From Thalassotalea litorea (lineage in GTDB: Bacteria > Pseudomonadota > Gammaproteobacteria > Enterobacterales > Alteromonadaceae): a DNA stretch of 64,000 nt. Shown piece after piece: positions 17,178 to 26,732 of the stretch; within the stretch, counting starts at the first letter, position 1, and each line of letters opens with the position of its first letter. The DNA lies in the NCBI RefSeq assembly GCF_005843925.1, contig NZ_VCBC01000005.1, positions 280,672 to 344,671 of the forward strand. The letters run 5' to 3'. Made by a program: the position numbers and the translations under genes. The notes beneath the pieces are model-generated. The model made no database searches and was not told the origin of the DNA. It saw nothing but the letters and a program-made list of their open reading frames with translations.

Positions 17178-18743
17178 TTATATTTTTGCCAGCTGTTGTT
17201 GAGCAATGGCGTTCAACAAGGTTCTATTGCTCGGCATTTGAGCAACTAATTGTTTGGTTTCCATCGCGTTTTTTTGCATCCATTGCAGCGCCTGTTGCTG
17301 GCTATGCAGGGATAAACCTGATGGATTGGCTTGGGTATGAAAGCCCATGCCATAGAGGACGTATTGATAACTGGCTGCGGGAAATACTTCCTGAGCATAA
17401 GGAAAATCTTCATGCCAGGGAGACTGGTACCGCCACAGGGATAACATCTGCTGCAAAGAATCCGGAATAAATTTCGGGTTTTGATTATCGATCCAATATT
17501 GGCTATCGCGCCGTTTGCTTAACAGATAATGGAGTTTTAGAAAATCGATAATGCTTTGCCAACGATATAAGAACAACCGATTAAATCGATTGGCAATCAC
17601 ATCCATGGGCTCTTTGACTGCGGGTAATTGCTGTGCGATAAACGATGCAGAAATCTCGACCAATAATAGCGCGGATGCTTCCAGAGGCTCTAAGAAGCCC
17701 GCGGATAACCCCACGGCGACACAGTTTTTATGCCAAAATTTTTGTCTGTGGCCCGGTTTGAAAGTAATGGGTCTGAAAGTCAGGTCTGCGGCTTGTGCTT
17801 CAGTAAGATTCAGATAGTCGAGCAATTGTTGATGAGCCTGGACGTCACTAATGTAATCACTGGCGTAAACGTGACCAACACCGCGACGATTGGCAAGCCC
17901 AATATCCCAGATCCAGCCGGATGTTTGCGCAGTGGATATGGTATGAGAAGCAATTGGACTATTTTTATCCGGATAAGGCACTTGCACCGCTATCGCCTTG
18001 TCATTAAATAAAATGTCCTGGCAGGATTTAAACGGTATCTTAAAGTGCTCACCTATCAACAGGCTTTTAAAGCCAGTACAGTCAATAAAAAAATCGCCTT
18101 CAATCGTCTGGCCTTTCTTTGTGGTTAACGATTTGATATCGCCATTTAAATGGCTATCCACAACCTCAACATCCGCATAAATATGTTGGACATTTAATTG
18201 TTCAACACAATGATGCTGTAAAAATTTGGAAAACTTTCCGGCATCGAGATGATAGGCATAATTGGCCACACTATCGTATTCGGGGGTACTTATTAATTTT
18301 GGTGCAAGCCCATGCTCACATAATGCCCCTTGGCTGCAGACACTATTCGCAAAATCAGGGACTTTGTTATGCATAGCCTGCAACGATAACCAGTGCTCAG
18401 CCAGATTGGTTTGTTCAAAATCTTTGGGTAATACCAAAGGGTGATAATAGCCGTCATCGACTGCCCCTGTCACCCAGCCACAAAACTTTGCACCTTGCTT
18501 AAAAGATACATTACACTGGCGGATAAATTCGGTTTCATTCACCCCCATCGCCTGCAACGAGCGACGCATCGTTGGCCATGTTCCTTCTCCGACTCCGATA
18601 ATCGGGACGTTTGGCGATTCTACCAGAGTGATCCGGGGTGGATTATGATGGGCCCTGTTTAGCTTTGCCGCAATGGTACCGGCAGTGATCCAACCAGCGG
18701 TACCGCCGCCTACAATGATTATTTCCCTGATTGGTTGTGACAT
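17178..18743 (-). CDS. Flavin-dependent tryptophan-halogenase-family protein
   Basis: This 521-residue protein has the FAD-binding GGGTAGWITAG (12-22), the GVGEGTWPTMR flavin-site loop (50-60) and the halogenase Lys in CNVSFKQG (Lys82, at the place of Lys79 of RebH/PrnA). The WxWxIP-type motif appears as WIWDIGL, with both Trp but without the usual Pro. Family members use FADH2 and halide to make HOCl/HOBr and halogenate aromatic substrates; for the sub-group beside TonB receptors the substrate is unknown. It precedes SapC by 17 bases and follows the TonB receptor by 155 bases. Start supported by AAAGG about 8 bases upstream. No signal peptide. Confidence 0.88.
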   Translation of the reverse strand: MSQPIREIIIVGGGTAGWITAGTIAAKLNRAHHNPPRITLVESPNVPIIGVGEGTWPTMRRSLQAMGVNETEFIRQCNVSFKQGAKFCGWVTGAVDDGYYHPLVLPKDFEQTNLAEHWLSLQAMHNKVPDFANSVCSQGALCEHGLAPKLISTPEYDSVANYAYHLDAGKFSKFLQHHCVEQLNVQHIYADVEVVDSHLNGDIKSLTTKKGQTIEGDFFIDCTGFKSLLIGEHFKIPFKSCQDILFNDKAIAVQVPYPDKNSPIASHTISTAQTSGWIWDIGLANRRGVGHVYASDYISDVQAHQQLLDYLNLTEAQAADLTFRPITFKPGHRQKFWHKNCVAVGLSAGFLEPLEASALLLVEISASFIAQQLPAVKEPMDVIANRFNRLFLYRWQSIIDFLKLHYLLSKRRDSQYWIDNQNPKFIPDSLQQMLSLWRYQSPWHEDFPYAQEVFPAASYQYVLYGMGFHTQANPSGLSLHSQQQALQWMQKNAMETKQLVAQMPSNRTLLNAIAQQQLAKI

Positions 18744-18898
18744 AACATAGCCTTTTATGAATTATTATTTTTGTCTTATTTTTACATTATGTGGAGTGGT
18801 TAACTCCTGCAATAGTGGCTGCCCAACAAAGCCTAAGCCTTGATGAACAGCCAATTACAATCGTTTAAATCAACGATCAATAACACCGGGAACGGCAG

Positions 18899-21673
18899 TT
18901 AGAACTTGTAACTGATCCCCAGGTTGTAACGCGGACCATATTGCTCTGCCGATAGCAACTGCTCTTCAAAACGGCCATGTCGGCGCGCCGTTTCATCGGT
19001 CAGATTCAAGCCATCAAAAGTAATGGTCAATGCCTCTGTGATGTCGTAGCTCGCGCTCATATCCAATTGTCCGTATGCTTCTGTGAATGTAGGCTCGTTG
19101 CCCAGGCTCAACAGAAACTCATCTCGCCAGTTATAAGCGAAACGGATTTGGAAATTGTCCCCTTCGTAAAAACCAATCAGGTTACCAGAATCACTTAAAC
19201 CGGTTAACGCGATAGTCTGTTCAAAGTTATACGGATCAAATGCCTCGTCACTGTCTACTAAGGTATAGTTAGCAACAGCCCCGAACCCGGAATCTGCGAA
19301 CATATATTGCACGTTGAATTCCCACCCATCGACAACCCGGTTTTGAATATTGTCCGGTGTCGCGACTTCCCAGCTGATGACCGGATCGGATGCCTGGCTT
19401 AAACAAGCAGAATTCGGTATCTCTGACGCATCTGGGCAACCGGGCCGCGGATCAACACTAGGATCACGTAAAGGTTCACCATTAACATCATTGATAGCAC
19501 GGTTTTCTGTGCCAGCACCAATAAAGTTTTCAACATATTTCTTGAAATACCCTACTGAGGCATAGCTCCCGTCATCCAGATAGTATTCAACAGATACATC
19601 GAAGTTATCGGATGTGATTGGCAACAGGTTTGGGTTACCTTGCGAGGCATTAAATGGACCACCAGGGCGTGCATTGACAACCGTCGCAGGAAACATTGCG
19701 CTAATCCCGGCACGAGCTAATGTACGGCTATAGGAAAAACGAGTCACCAATTCATCGGTAACCGTCATGCTAACATCAAGGTTTGGCAAAATACGGGTAT
19801 AATCACCGGACAATGCTTGTTCTGAAGGCACGTCATCAAATACCGGACGTAATTCCTGAACATGACGGTAATTCATCGCCAATATGCCATTTTGGATGGA
19901 GTATGCCGTTACATCGGTTGATTCATATCGCACACCGGCATTCATCTTAACTGGCATTTCGTTGAACTCTGTATCTACATCGACCGATACATAAAGTGCT
20001 GTTGTATCTTCGGAAATACCATTAGTTCTGATGGACGGTTCAACAAACTTTCCTTCGGCTGCAACAATATCAATAAACTGATGAACGTTATATTGCGGGA
20101 TCAACGGGAATAGGTTTTCGGTACCTGGGAATTGATCTGCGGTATCACCCAGTTCAATAAAGTCCAGATCAAGATTGTCCAAAGGCACGTCAACAAACGA
20201 GAACACTTCACTTAAGTAGGTATCCACTTCATATTCGGTGCGAACCACACCAAAATTGATACGAGCAAGCGCACTATCGGTACCAAGGTTTTCCCAACTA
20301 CCGGACAGATGATATTGCTTGATATTATTTTCCATCTCATACCCACGTTTTTGGTATAAATCAGAAACAATATTTTGTTTTGCGTATCCACCGCCAGGGA
20401 GTGAAGAGTCGTCAACAATAATCGCTGGAATTTCACCATCAAAATCCGCACCAATCAGCGCGACCGAACCCGGAGGATTTTTTAGGTTCGCCAGAGTCTC
20501 TGCGGTTTGACCATCCGGGTTAGAATGAGACGTAGAATCGTGCAAATCAAGACCAAAAGACAAAGAATCTGTCGCTTGCCACTCAATATTTACACCAATT
20601 GAATCATTTTCTTTCTCTTCATAATATTCCCATGCCCAGAAATTCAATTCATCATCCGGATCACGAGGGTCAATCAAGGTGCCGTTTACATCCGCTGAAC
20701 CCATCGGGCTATCAAACCAGAACGCCATACGATTTGTCTGACTCACTTCTTTCAGGCGCGACATGGTATAATCAACCGTCGCTACTAACCCATCGAAAGG
20801 TTGAAATTGCAGCACAGCTTGTGCATTTTGGCGTTCACGTTCCGTATCGAAATGCTCTACACGTGCAGTCCAGGGTGTCCAAATTGCCTGCTCTGGATTT
20901 TTGCTGGTATCTATCGCGCTTTTATCAACATTATCCGCACTTCGATTTCGTACCCAACCGTCGGTACCAACGACATCGGTGTGACTGTCACGTTCAGAAT
21001 GCGATGCAGAAAGAAGCAAGCCTAAGGTACCATCGAGAAACGTACTGCTGATCATGCCTGAGATTTCAGGTGTAATATCATCACCGCTTTCAACACTGGT
21101 ATCGTAAATGGCTTTCGCTGAGGCAAATGCGGTGAATTCGTCATAATCAAATGGACGAGCCGATTGAATATCAATCGTTGCGCCAATGCCACCGGACGAT
21201 ACGTTTGCCCGTCCCGTTTTATAAACATTCACGCCAGAAACACTTTCCGCAGCAATTTCACGGAAGTTAAAGCTTCGTGATATGCCAGCGGACTGTAATG
21301 CCGACGAGTTTGGCATTTGTCGACCATTTAAAGTAACCAGATTAAAATCCGGTCCAAAACCACGTACGGTAACCTTGTTACCTTCGTTATTAGCCCGGTC
21401 AATGGATACACCGGAAATACGTTGCAATGATTCCGCCAGGTTTGTGTCGGGTAATTTCCCTATATCTTCGGCGGTTATGGCATCGACAATACCATCAGAG
21501 TCACGCTTTATCGCAGCCGACTTTGTCAAGGCACTGCGAATTCCCTGAACTTCGATGACCTCAATATTCTGAGCATCTTCCCCAGAACTTTCTTGCTGGG
21601 CATATGCTCCACCACTCATTGCAACCAGCATGGCAGCATAGAGCGTGCTTTTTTTAAATGTACTTTGGTTCAT
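18899..21673 (-). CDS. TonB-dependent outer-membrane receptor (carbohydrate-type)
   Basis: A 924-residue receptor with signal peptide (cleavage after GAYA), a TonB-box-like stretch (IEVIEVQGIR), plug domain (ITAEDIGKLPDTNLAESLQRISGVSI through VNVYKTG, about 60-165) and a 22-strand barrel ending YNLGISYKF. The KLPDTNLAESLQRISGV plug is of the type in polysaccharide-scavenging receptors of Alteromonadales, Xanthomonas and Caulobacter, not siderophore receptors. Placed between the GH50/lactonase genes and the halogenase-SapC pair, it most likely imports agar-derived oligosaccharides. Ribosome site TAGGT lies upstream of the ATG. Its promoter region carries the ATTGTTAACAAT palindrome shared with the regulator and second agarase genes. 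Confidence 0.95.
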   Translation of the reverse strand: MNQSTFKKSTLYAAMLVAMSGGAYAQQESSGEDAQNIEVIEVQGIRSALTKSAAIKRDSDGIVDAITAEDIGKLPDTNLAESLQRISGVSIDRANNEGNKVTVRGFGPDFNLVTLNGRQMPNSSALQSAGISRSFNFREIAAESVSGVNVYKTGRANVSSGGIGATIDIQSARPFDYDEFTAFASAKAIYDTSVESGDDITPEISGMISSTFLDGTLGLLLSASHSERDSHTDVVGTDGWVRNRSADNVDKSAIDTSKNPEQAIWTPWTARVEHFDTERERQNAQAVLQFQPFDGLVATVDYTMSRLKEVSQTNRMAFWFDSPMGSADVNGTLIDPRDPDDELNFWAWEYYEEKENDSIGVNIEWQATDSLSFGLDLHDSTSHSNPDGQTAETLANLKNPPGSVALIGADFDGEIPAIIVDDSSLPGGGYAKQNIVSDLYQKRGYEMENNIKQYHLSGSWENLGTDSALARINFGVVRTEYEVDTYLSEVFSFVDVPLDNLDLDFIELGDTADQFPGTENLFPLIPQYNVHQFIDIVAAEGKFVEPSIRTNGISEDTTALYVSVDVDTEFNEMPVKMNAGVRYESTDVTAYSIQNGILAMNYRHVQELRPVFDDVPSEQALSGDYTRILPNLDVSMTVTDELVTRFSYSRTLARAGISAMFPATVVNARPGGPFNASQGNPNLLPITSDNFDVSVEYYLDDGSYASVGYFKKYVENFIGAGTENRAINDVNGEPLRDPSVDPRPGCPDASEIPNSACLSQASDPVISWEVATPDNIQNRVVDGWEFNVQYMFADSGFGAVANYTLVDSDEAFDPYNFEQTIALTGLSDSGNLIGFYEGDNFQIRFAYNWRDEFLLSLGNEPTFTEAYGQLDMSASYDITEALTITFDGLNLTDETARRHGRFEEQLLSAEQYGPRYNLGISYKF

Positions 21674-21788
21674 AGTTTTACCTATCGGTTATTTTGTTGT
21701 TATAAAATGGCTTTATAAACCTCAGTCGACAGTCTGTCTGGCTGTACAACCAACCGGATTTATGACATTCACCTTTCCTTATATATTT

Positions 21789-21802
21789 AATTGTTAACAA
21801 TT
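21789..21802. promoter_or_regulatory. Palindromic operator candidate upstream of the TonB receptor
   Basis: AATTGTTAACAATT is a perfect 14-base palindrome, 116 bases upstream of the receptor ATG. The core ATTGTTAACAAT recurs before the GntR-type regulator and the second GH50 gene. GT-n2-AC spacing is that of FadR-subfamily operators (compare the UxuR/ExuR site ATTGGTATACCAAT). Confidence 0.65.
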
Positions 21803-21858
21803 TTATTATTGTAAAAAAGTGCCGGTTAGCACCTGGATGCCCTCCTTTATCGGTTAAT

Positions 21859-22914
21859 TCATGGGGAAAAAATTAAAGATTGAGTAGTATTAGTCTGCAA
21901 ACGCAATTTTCTTAATTCATTGTCCGAGGTCAGATAGAGAAGCGTTTCATTGTCCGCAAATGCCAGATTTGCAGTAAAGCCCGGCAAGTGAATGCGGGCC
22001 AATAGTTGCTGGTTTTGGTTAAATATCCAAATGCCTCCAGGGCCAGTTGCAAACACCCAGCCATTACTGTGCACTTTAAGTCCATCCGGAGCACCCACTT
22101 CATTCGTGGATTGCTCTGGTGTATAGAACAACTCTTTCGCCAAAATATCCCCCTGTTCACTTAAACGGTATCGATACCAGGCTGGCTGGTGTTGATCAGA
22201 AACCGCCACATAGAGCCACTTGTGATCAGGTGATAAGGCTATGCCATTGGGAAATGTCAGAGAGTCATCGACCAGGGTGATTTCATTCTGATCGCCGGTT
22301 ACGTTGTCAGTAACACGGAAAATACCTTGAAAACTTAGCTCTTTAAGAGGGTCGTTGAGCTGTCCCGCCAACCCATAAGGAGGATCGGTAAAAAACAACG
22401 TGCCGTTGGCATGCACTGCACAATCATTGGGACTGTTTAATCGTTTTCCCTGATAGTCACGCATTAACACATTTAAGTCTGGTTTTGTGTCAATAGAATG
22501 TGCCTGTGGTGATTGGTTTAATAATGCTACCTGCCTTGTTCTCGATTGCATCATCAGCAATTGACCTTTGCCATTACGGCACAGACCATTGCTAAACCCA
22601 GAATCCGTTAAAAATTCCGTTAAGCCGCGCTTTTCATCATAACGGTAGATTTTATTGGCAGGGATATCGCTAAACAGCAAAAATTCTTCGTCTGCAAACC
22701 ATAACGGTCCCTCTGCCCACTCAAAACCATCGGCAACTACAGCGTAATTCTGACTGATATCTAATAACTGCAGAGCCGCTTGATCGTAAATGGAGTAGAT
22801 ACCTGTGCGCTCAACCGCATTCACCTGAGCGCAAAAGCTCATCATCGACGTAACCCATAAACTGGCGAAAACGAGCGCTTTCCAGGTTACAAAATCAAGG
22901 CATTTATGGCTCAT
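21859..22914 (-). CDS. Exported SMP-30/gluconolactonase-like protein
   Basis: About 351 residues: a signal peptide (hydrophobic ALVFASLWVTSMMSFCAQVNA) and a six-bladed propeller with SMP-30 landmarks: ADGFEWAEGPLWF with the metal Glu, the block RLNSPNDCAVHANGTLFFTDPPYGL with the metal Asn and Asp, FPNGIALSPDHKWLYVAVSDQ, and GAPDGLKVHSNGWVFATGPGGIW. The family opens aldonolactones with a divalent metal. In this locus a sugar-lactone intermediate, for example from oxidised galactose or anhydrogalactose, is a plausible substrate (inference). The start at 22914 overlaps the end of the upstream GH50 gene, so both are one operon; ATG 22923 is an alternative. Confidence 0.87.
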   Translation of the reverse strand: MSHKCLDFVTWKALVFASLWVTSMMSFCAQVNAVERTGIYSIYDQAALQLLDISQNYAVVADGFEWAEGPLWFADEEFLLFSDIPANKIYRYDEKRGLTEFLTDSGFSNGLCRNGKGQLLMMQSRTRQVALLNQSPQAHSIDTKPDLNVLMRDYQGKRLNSPNDCAVHANGTLFFTDPPYGLAGQLNDPLKELSFQGIFRVTDNVTGDQNEITLVDDSLTFPNGIALSPDHKWLYVAVSDQHQPAWYRYRLSEQGDILAKELFYTPEQSTNEVGAPDGLKVHSNGWVFATGPGGIWIFNQNQQLLARIHLPGFTANLAFADNETLLYLTSDNELRKLRLQTNTTQSLIFSP

Positions 22915-25228
22915 TGTGACCATACCTGCGCTGGTACAAATTTCGATTTACCTGACGCGCCGCATCTACCAGTGGCGCATAAGGAATATCGGTAACGGAA
23001 ACAAAGCCGACGTTGTAGTTTTCGCCATCTAACGCCCTTCCGGTTAACGGCGAGTCTATATATTGAAACCAATGAGTGCCAACAAAATACGGATTATCAA
23101 TCGCACTGTTAACATATTCCGCGTATTTCTTGCCTCGATCCTGCTGGCTGGCTGCATGGATTAAGCCAGGGTTCAGTAACCCAGAATCCAGGGCGCCATT
23201 ATGAAATTCACCGATGATAGCGGGTTTGTCTATCTCATCGAGAAAGCGCCAAAACTCATCATTTATGACTTCCTTGTAATAGTTGTAGCTAACCACATCC
23301 GCAACTTCCGACGCCGCTTTTCTTAATTCCGGTGTCATGCCCCAATCTGCAAACCGAACGCCCATATACAGATGATTCGGCATAAAGGTTTCCATGGCTT
23401 GATTAACGACGGTAAAATACTGCAAGCCAAATTCATAAAGCATGGTAGATAAGTCGGCAACGACGCTCTCATTGAATTCCCTTAATTCAAAACCCGAAGC
23501 AAAGCTATCCCAGGATTCCAAGTCGATTTCCCAAGCCTGGTTGAAAGCCTCTATGGTCGAATATTTTTGTTGCATTAATGCACTGAAATGAGCTTTGGTC
23601 GGGCTACTTTTCCGATCCAGCCTGAGTGCGTTTATTGGAACCGCAAATTGGCTTTCATATTTGCCCATTTGTCCCCAGCTTTTTTCATTATCAATAAAAA
23701 CGCCGACACACCAAGGGCTGTCATTTACTTCATCGGCTACCTGCTGCACGGTAATCATGGCTCGTTCTTTAAAAACCGGATCGAAGGGATCCGGCAAAGG
23801 TGCCCAATAGTCATTGCCGCTGCTGACCGTTTTAAAATCACCAATAATCCAGCCATTAGCAAAATATGGATATTGCTGCATCGAGTAAAAACTGGGATCA
23901 ATCCAGTTGCCAAATGAGGTAAAACCCCAGGATTGCATGCGTTTAATGGTCGTGTCTCGCCATTTCTGCTCGGCGAGTTGAATATCATTGGTTTGATATT
24001 TGCGGGTTAAATTTGCCTGATAAAAACTATAGGTTTCGCCTTTGTCGATGGCACCGGTATGAACTTCGCGGCGATAGCCAAAATGTTGTCCCATTGGCGA
24101 TTCATATTCGGGTAACCAGGTAAACATCTGGCTACGCATTTTTGACGTTTCATAACGGCTAGGCCAGGCATCTTTTGGGGCACGGTTCAAACCAATAGAA
24201 TCTTCTGGGGTGAGATCCCCCGACTGACGCTGCTTGATATACGTTGCGTCAAAGTCGTAGCCGGTTATCGTAGACGTATTTGCCATTCGCACATTGGCAA
24301 TGCCATTAGAGAAAAACAAATAGCCTTCAGGATCTACCAATGACCATTTGCCTTGATATTTTTCCACTCGATAATAACCGCTTGCCTGTAATTTCGGTCC
24401 CAGTTTCCAACCATTAAACTTACTGCGATCCGCAATGTCATTTGATACAAGCGAACTTTGTTCCTGTTCAGCAATCGCTACCAATTGTTCATCACTATGC
24501 ACTTCATTGGTAAATTCCTGCTTAGCATTCTGACCAAATTTATCCACTAACCCGATTAGGTAGTTTTCATCCATGGCGTTTGGTTGAACCAAGGTAATAT
24601 CATCAAAGATAAGTGTTTTGTTTTCCGCTACCCCAGTGACTTTAAACCCAAGACTCGCCACCTTGCTTAGATCGATATGTTTATTGCCATACCGCCAGAT
24701 AATCGGCTGATAGTTATCTTGCCAACTAAACGGATTTGAGCGAATGCCGGTTTCAATCTCCAAATCCGGCCCCGATAATTCGATGAGATAACGTTGTGAT
24801 GATTGTGCCGGTATCGCTACGCTGCGGTTATGCGCTACCCCGTGACTATCTTTAACCGACACATACAAATGTACCGACGACAACTCTGGATTTTCAATAT
24901 CCATAGCAATGCCAAAATTGCCCTGATTGCTCCAATCCCATAGTTCATCAGGCACGAATTCAACAACCGACTCATGGTTAGAAGCGCTGGCAAAGTCAAT
25001 TTTCACCGCCTGTCCGTGCTCTGATGCAAGCAAAGATTTATTGGCATTATGTACGTTTACCTGATGCAGCGGGGCTTCATCATCAAAACTCAATAATAGA
25101 TTGCTATGATTCTCTTTGGTTTCGGACAATATGTCGGGCGAAGAAGGTTGATGACAGCCCACAAGCCATAAACTTGTCGTTAATACGCCTGTCGTGAATA
25201 ACATCTGCAATGTAGAATGGTTGCTCAT
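22904..25228 (-). CDS. GH50 beta-agarase-type lipoprotein (first copy)
   Basis: ATG 25228 is chosen because AAGGAA precedes it; ATG 25261 has no site. The protein (about 774 residues) has a lipobox (WLVGC, Cys25), a carbohydrate-binding-like N-terminal sandwich (about 45-215) and a GH50 barrel: GPKLQASGYYRVEKYQGKW, VDPEGYLFFSNGIANVR, the general acid Glu in FIDNEKSWG and the nucleophile Glu in IIGEFHNG. GH50 enzymes cleave agarose or neoagaro-oligosaccharides, releasing neoagarobiose or neoagarotetraose. The lipid anchor implies periplasmic or cell-surface action. It heads an operon with the lactonase. The upstream gap (25229-25435) has no exact copy of the locus palindrome, only a degenerate TTGTTAATTAAT. 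Confidence 0.92.
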   Translation of the reverse strand: MSNHSTLQMLFTTGVLTTSLWLVGCHQPSSPDILSETKENHSNLLLSFDDEAPLHQVNVHNANKSLLASEHGQAVKIDFASASNHESVVEFVPDELWDWSNQGNFGIAMDIENPELSSVHLYVSVKDSHGVAHNRSVAIPAQSSQRYLIELSGPDLEIETGIRSNPFSWQDNYQPIIWRYGNKHIDLSKVASLGFKVTGVAENKTLIFDDITLVQPNAMDENYLIGLVDKFGQNAKQEFTNEVHSDEQLVAIAEQEQSSLVSNDIADRSKFNGWKLGPKLQASGYYRVEKYQGKWSLVDPEGYLFFSNGIANVRMANTSTITGYDFDATYIKQRQSGDLTPEDSIGLNRAPKDAWPSRYETSKMRSQMFTWLPEYESPMGQHFGYRREVHTGAIDKGETYSFYQANLTRKYQTNDIQLAEQKWRDTTIKRMQSWGFTSFGNWIDPSFYSMQQYPYFANGWIIGDFKTVSSGNDYWAPLPDPFDPVFKERAMITVQQVADEVNDSPWCVGVFIDNEKSWGQMGKYESQFAVPINALRLDRKSSPTKAHFSALMQQKYSTIEAFNQAWEIDLESWDSFASGFELREFNESVVADLSTMLYEFGLQYFTVVNQAMETFMPNHLYMGVRFADWGMTPELRKAASEVADVVSYNYYKEVINDEFWRFLDEIDKPAIIGEFHNGALDSGLLNPGLIHAASQQDRGKKYAEYVNSAIDNPYFVGTHWFQYIDSPLTGRALDGENYNVGFVSVTDIPYAPLVDAARQVNRNLYQRRYGHNEP

Positions 25229-25435
25229 GGCGGTTCTTTTCCTTGCTTGCCTTAGCTTCATAAGGACTTGTTAATTAATGTTGTAATTTTCCATGTCGGT
25301 TTACAAAATTCGCGCTCAGCGTTGTCGGTGACAAAGGCAATGCAATACGTATGCGCCGACCTGAAATTGCTAGCTTCAGACTTTATGCCCATGTTATTAC
25401 CTCAATCAGGCCGTAGCTTTCGTTAAAATAGCCCC

Positions 25436-26713
25436 TCACCCCTGCACCCCGTTGGCCGTAACATCAAAAATGGGCTCGTCAATGGGTTCGACTTTGCCAA
25501 CCAAAAACACATAGGAGAGTAAGCCGACCAATGCTAGCGCCGCGATCATCACCAGAGCGCTTTGAAAATCGCCGTCCTGAGCCAGATAACCTATCGTTAA
25601 AGGCACAATGACCGCCGCAAGGCCACCAATAAAGTTAAAACATCCCCCAACCAGACCGACCATGGATTTGGGCGCAATTAAGGAAACAAACACCCAGTTA
25701 ATTGACGCCAGACCGTTACCAAAAAAACTCAGAGATAAAAATACCGTAACCCAAAGTGTGCTTTGCACATAATTGGCGCCAATAATGGCACTGGATAAGA
25801 GCAGCCCAAGCATGATTGGCATTTTTCGAGCAAATTCATTGGAATAGCCTTTTTTCACCAGGTAATCAGACACAAACCCAGAGAGCAATACCCCACAAAA
25901 AGCCGCTAAAAAGGGTACCGAGGCAACAAAACCGGTCTGTAAATCCCCCAAGCCTCGATATTCCGCCAGATAGGTTGGAAACCAGGTGAGAAAGAAGATC
26001 ATCGTGCCACCGAGACAAAATTGGCCGAGATAAATCCCCCAAAGCTTTTTTTGACTAAAAGCAAATTTAAGCTTTTGCCAGTTCGCCGCATTGTTTACCT
26101 TTGTTTCAGGTTCAATAACCAAGGGCTGGTCAACATCATCGATGTGATCCGATTCAGGTTCGCGATAGAATCGGTACCATACCAATGCCCAAACAATGCC
26201 GATTAAGCCGGAAGCAATAAACAAACCGCGCCAGCCAAAGGCATTCTGAATCAAAGCCAGCACCGGCATTAAAAATGCCAGACCGATAAATTGCCCGGAG
26301 GTGTATACAGCGATAGCGCCGGCGCGTTCCTGAGCAGCAAACCATTGGGTGACAATTTTATTATTGGCGGGATAAGAAGGGGCTTCGAACAGACCTATCG
26401 CCATGCGACAACCGATCAAGGCGGTCAATGAACTTACTAAGCCCTGTATTAAGGTAGCTACGGACCAGGCGATAAGGATAAAAGGATAAAGAAACCTAAT
26501 TTTAATGATATCTACCACCATACCTCCTGGGATTTGCATAATGGAATACGTCCAAGCAAATGCTGAAAAAATCAGTCCCATTTCAACGCTGGTAAGTTCC
26601 AGCTCTTGTGACATCGCCGAAGCAGCGACAGAGATATTGGTTCGGTCCATATAATTAATGACTACGCTGATAAATATCAGTGCCAATATTTTGAACTTGC
26701 CGGTATTTTTCAT
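25436..26713 (-). CDS. MFS transporter of the anion:cation symporter (hexuronate/galactonate) family
   Basis: About 425 residues with 12 membrane segments. It shows ACS-family features near the start (INYMDRTNISVAASAMSQEL), the helix 4-5 motif RMAIGLFEAPSYPANNKIVTQWF, and a central cytoplasmic loop. Relatives carry hexuronates or galactonate with H+. ATG 26713 is preferred: GGAG lies 9 bases ahead, whereas in-frame ATGs at 26728 and 26755 would overlap the upstream gene. It follows the enolase-family gene by 19 bases in the regulator-dehydratase-transporter operon. Likely cargo: an agar-derived sugar acid such as anhydrogalactonate or galactonate. Confidence 0.88.
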   Translation of the reverse strand: MKNTGKFKILALIFISVVINYMDRTNISVAASAMSQELELTSVEMGLIFSAFAWTYSIMQIPGGMVVDIIKIRFLYPFILIAWSVATLIQGLVSSLTALIGCRMAIGLFEAPSYPANNKIVTQWFAAQERAGAIAVYTSGQFIGLAFLMPVLALIQNAFGWRGLFIASGLIGIVWALVWYRFYREPESDHIDDVDQPLVIEPETKVNNAANWQKLKFAFSQKKLWGIYLGQFCLGGTMIFFLTWFPTYLAEYRGLGDLQTGFVASVPFLAAFCGVLLSGFVSDYLVKKGYSNEFARKMPIMLGLLLSSAIIGANYVQSTLWVTVFLSLSFFGNGLASINWVFVSLIAPKSMVGLVGGCFNFIGGLAAVIVPLTIGYLAQDGDFQSALVMIAALALVGLLSYVFLVGKVEPIDEPIFDVTANGVQG

Positions 26714-26732
26714 TATTCGTCGCTCCATGGTT

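Noticed and set aside
20599..21051. 150-codon plus-strand frame inside the TonB receptor
   Set aside because: Antisense shadow of a strongly supported coding region, with no signal for translation.
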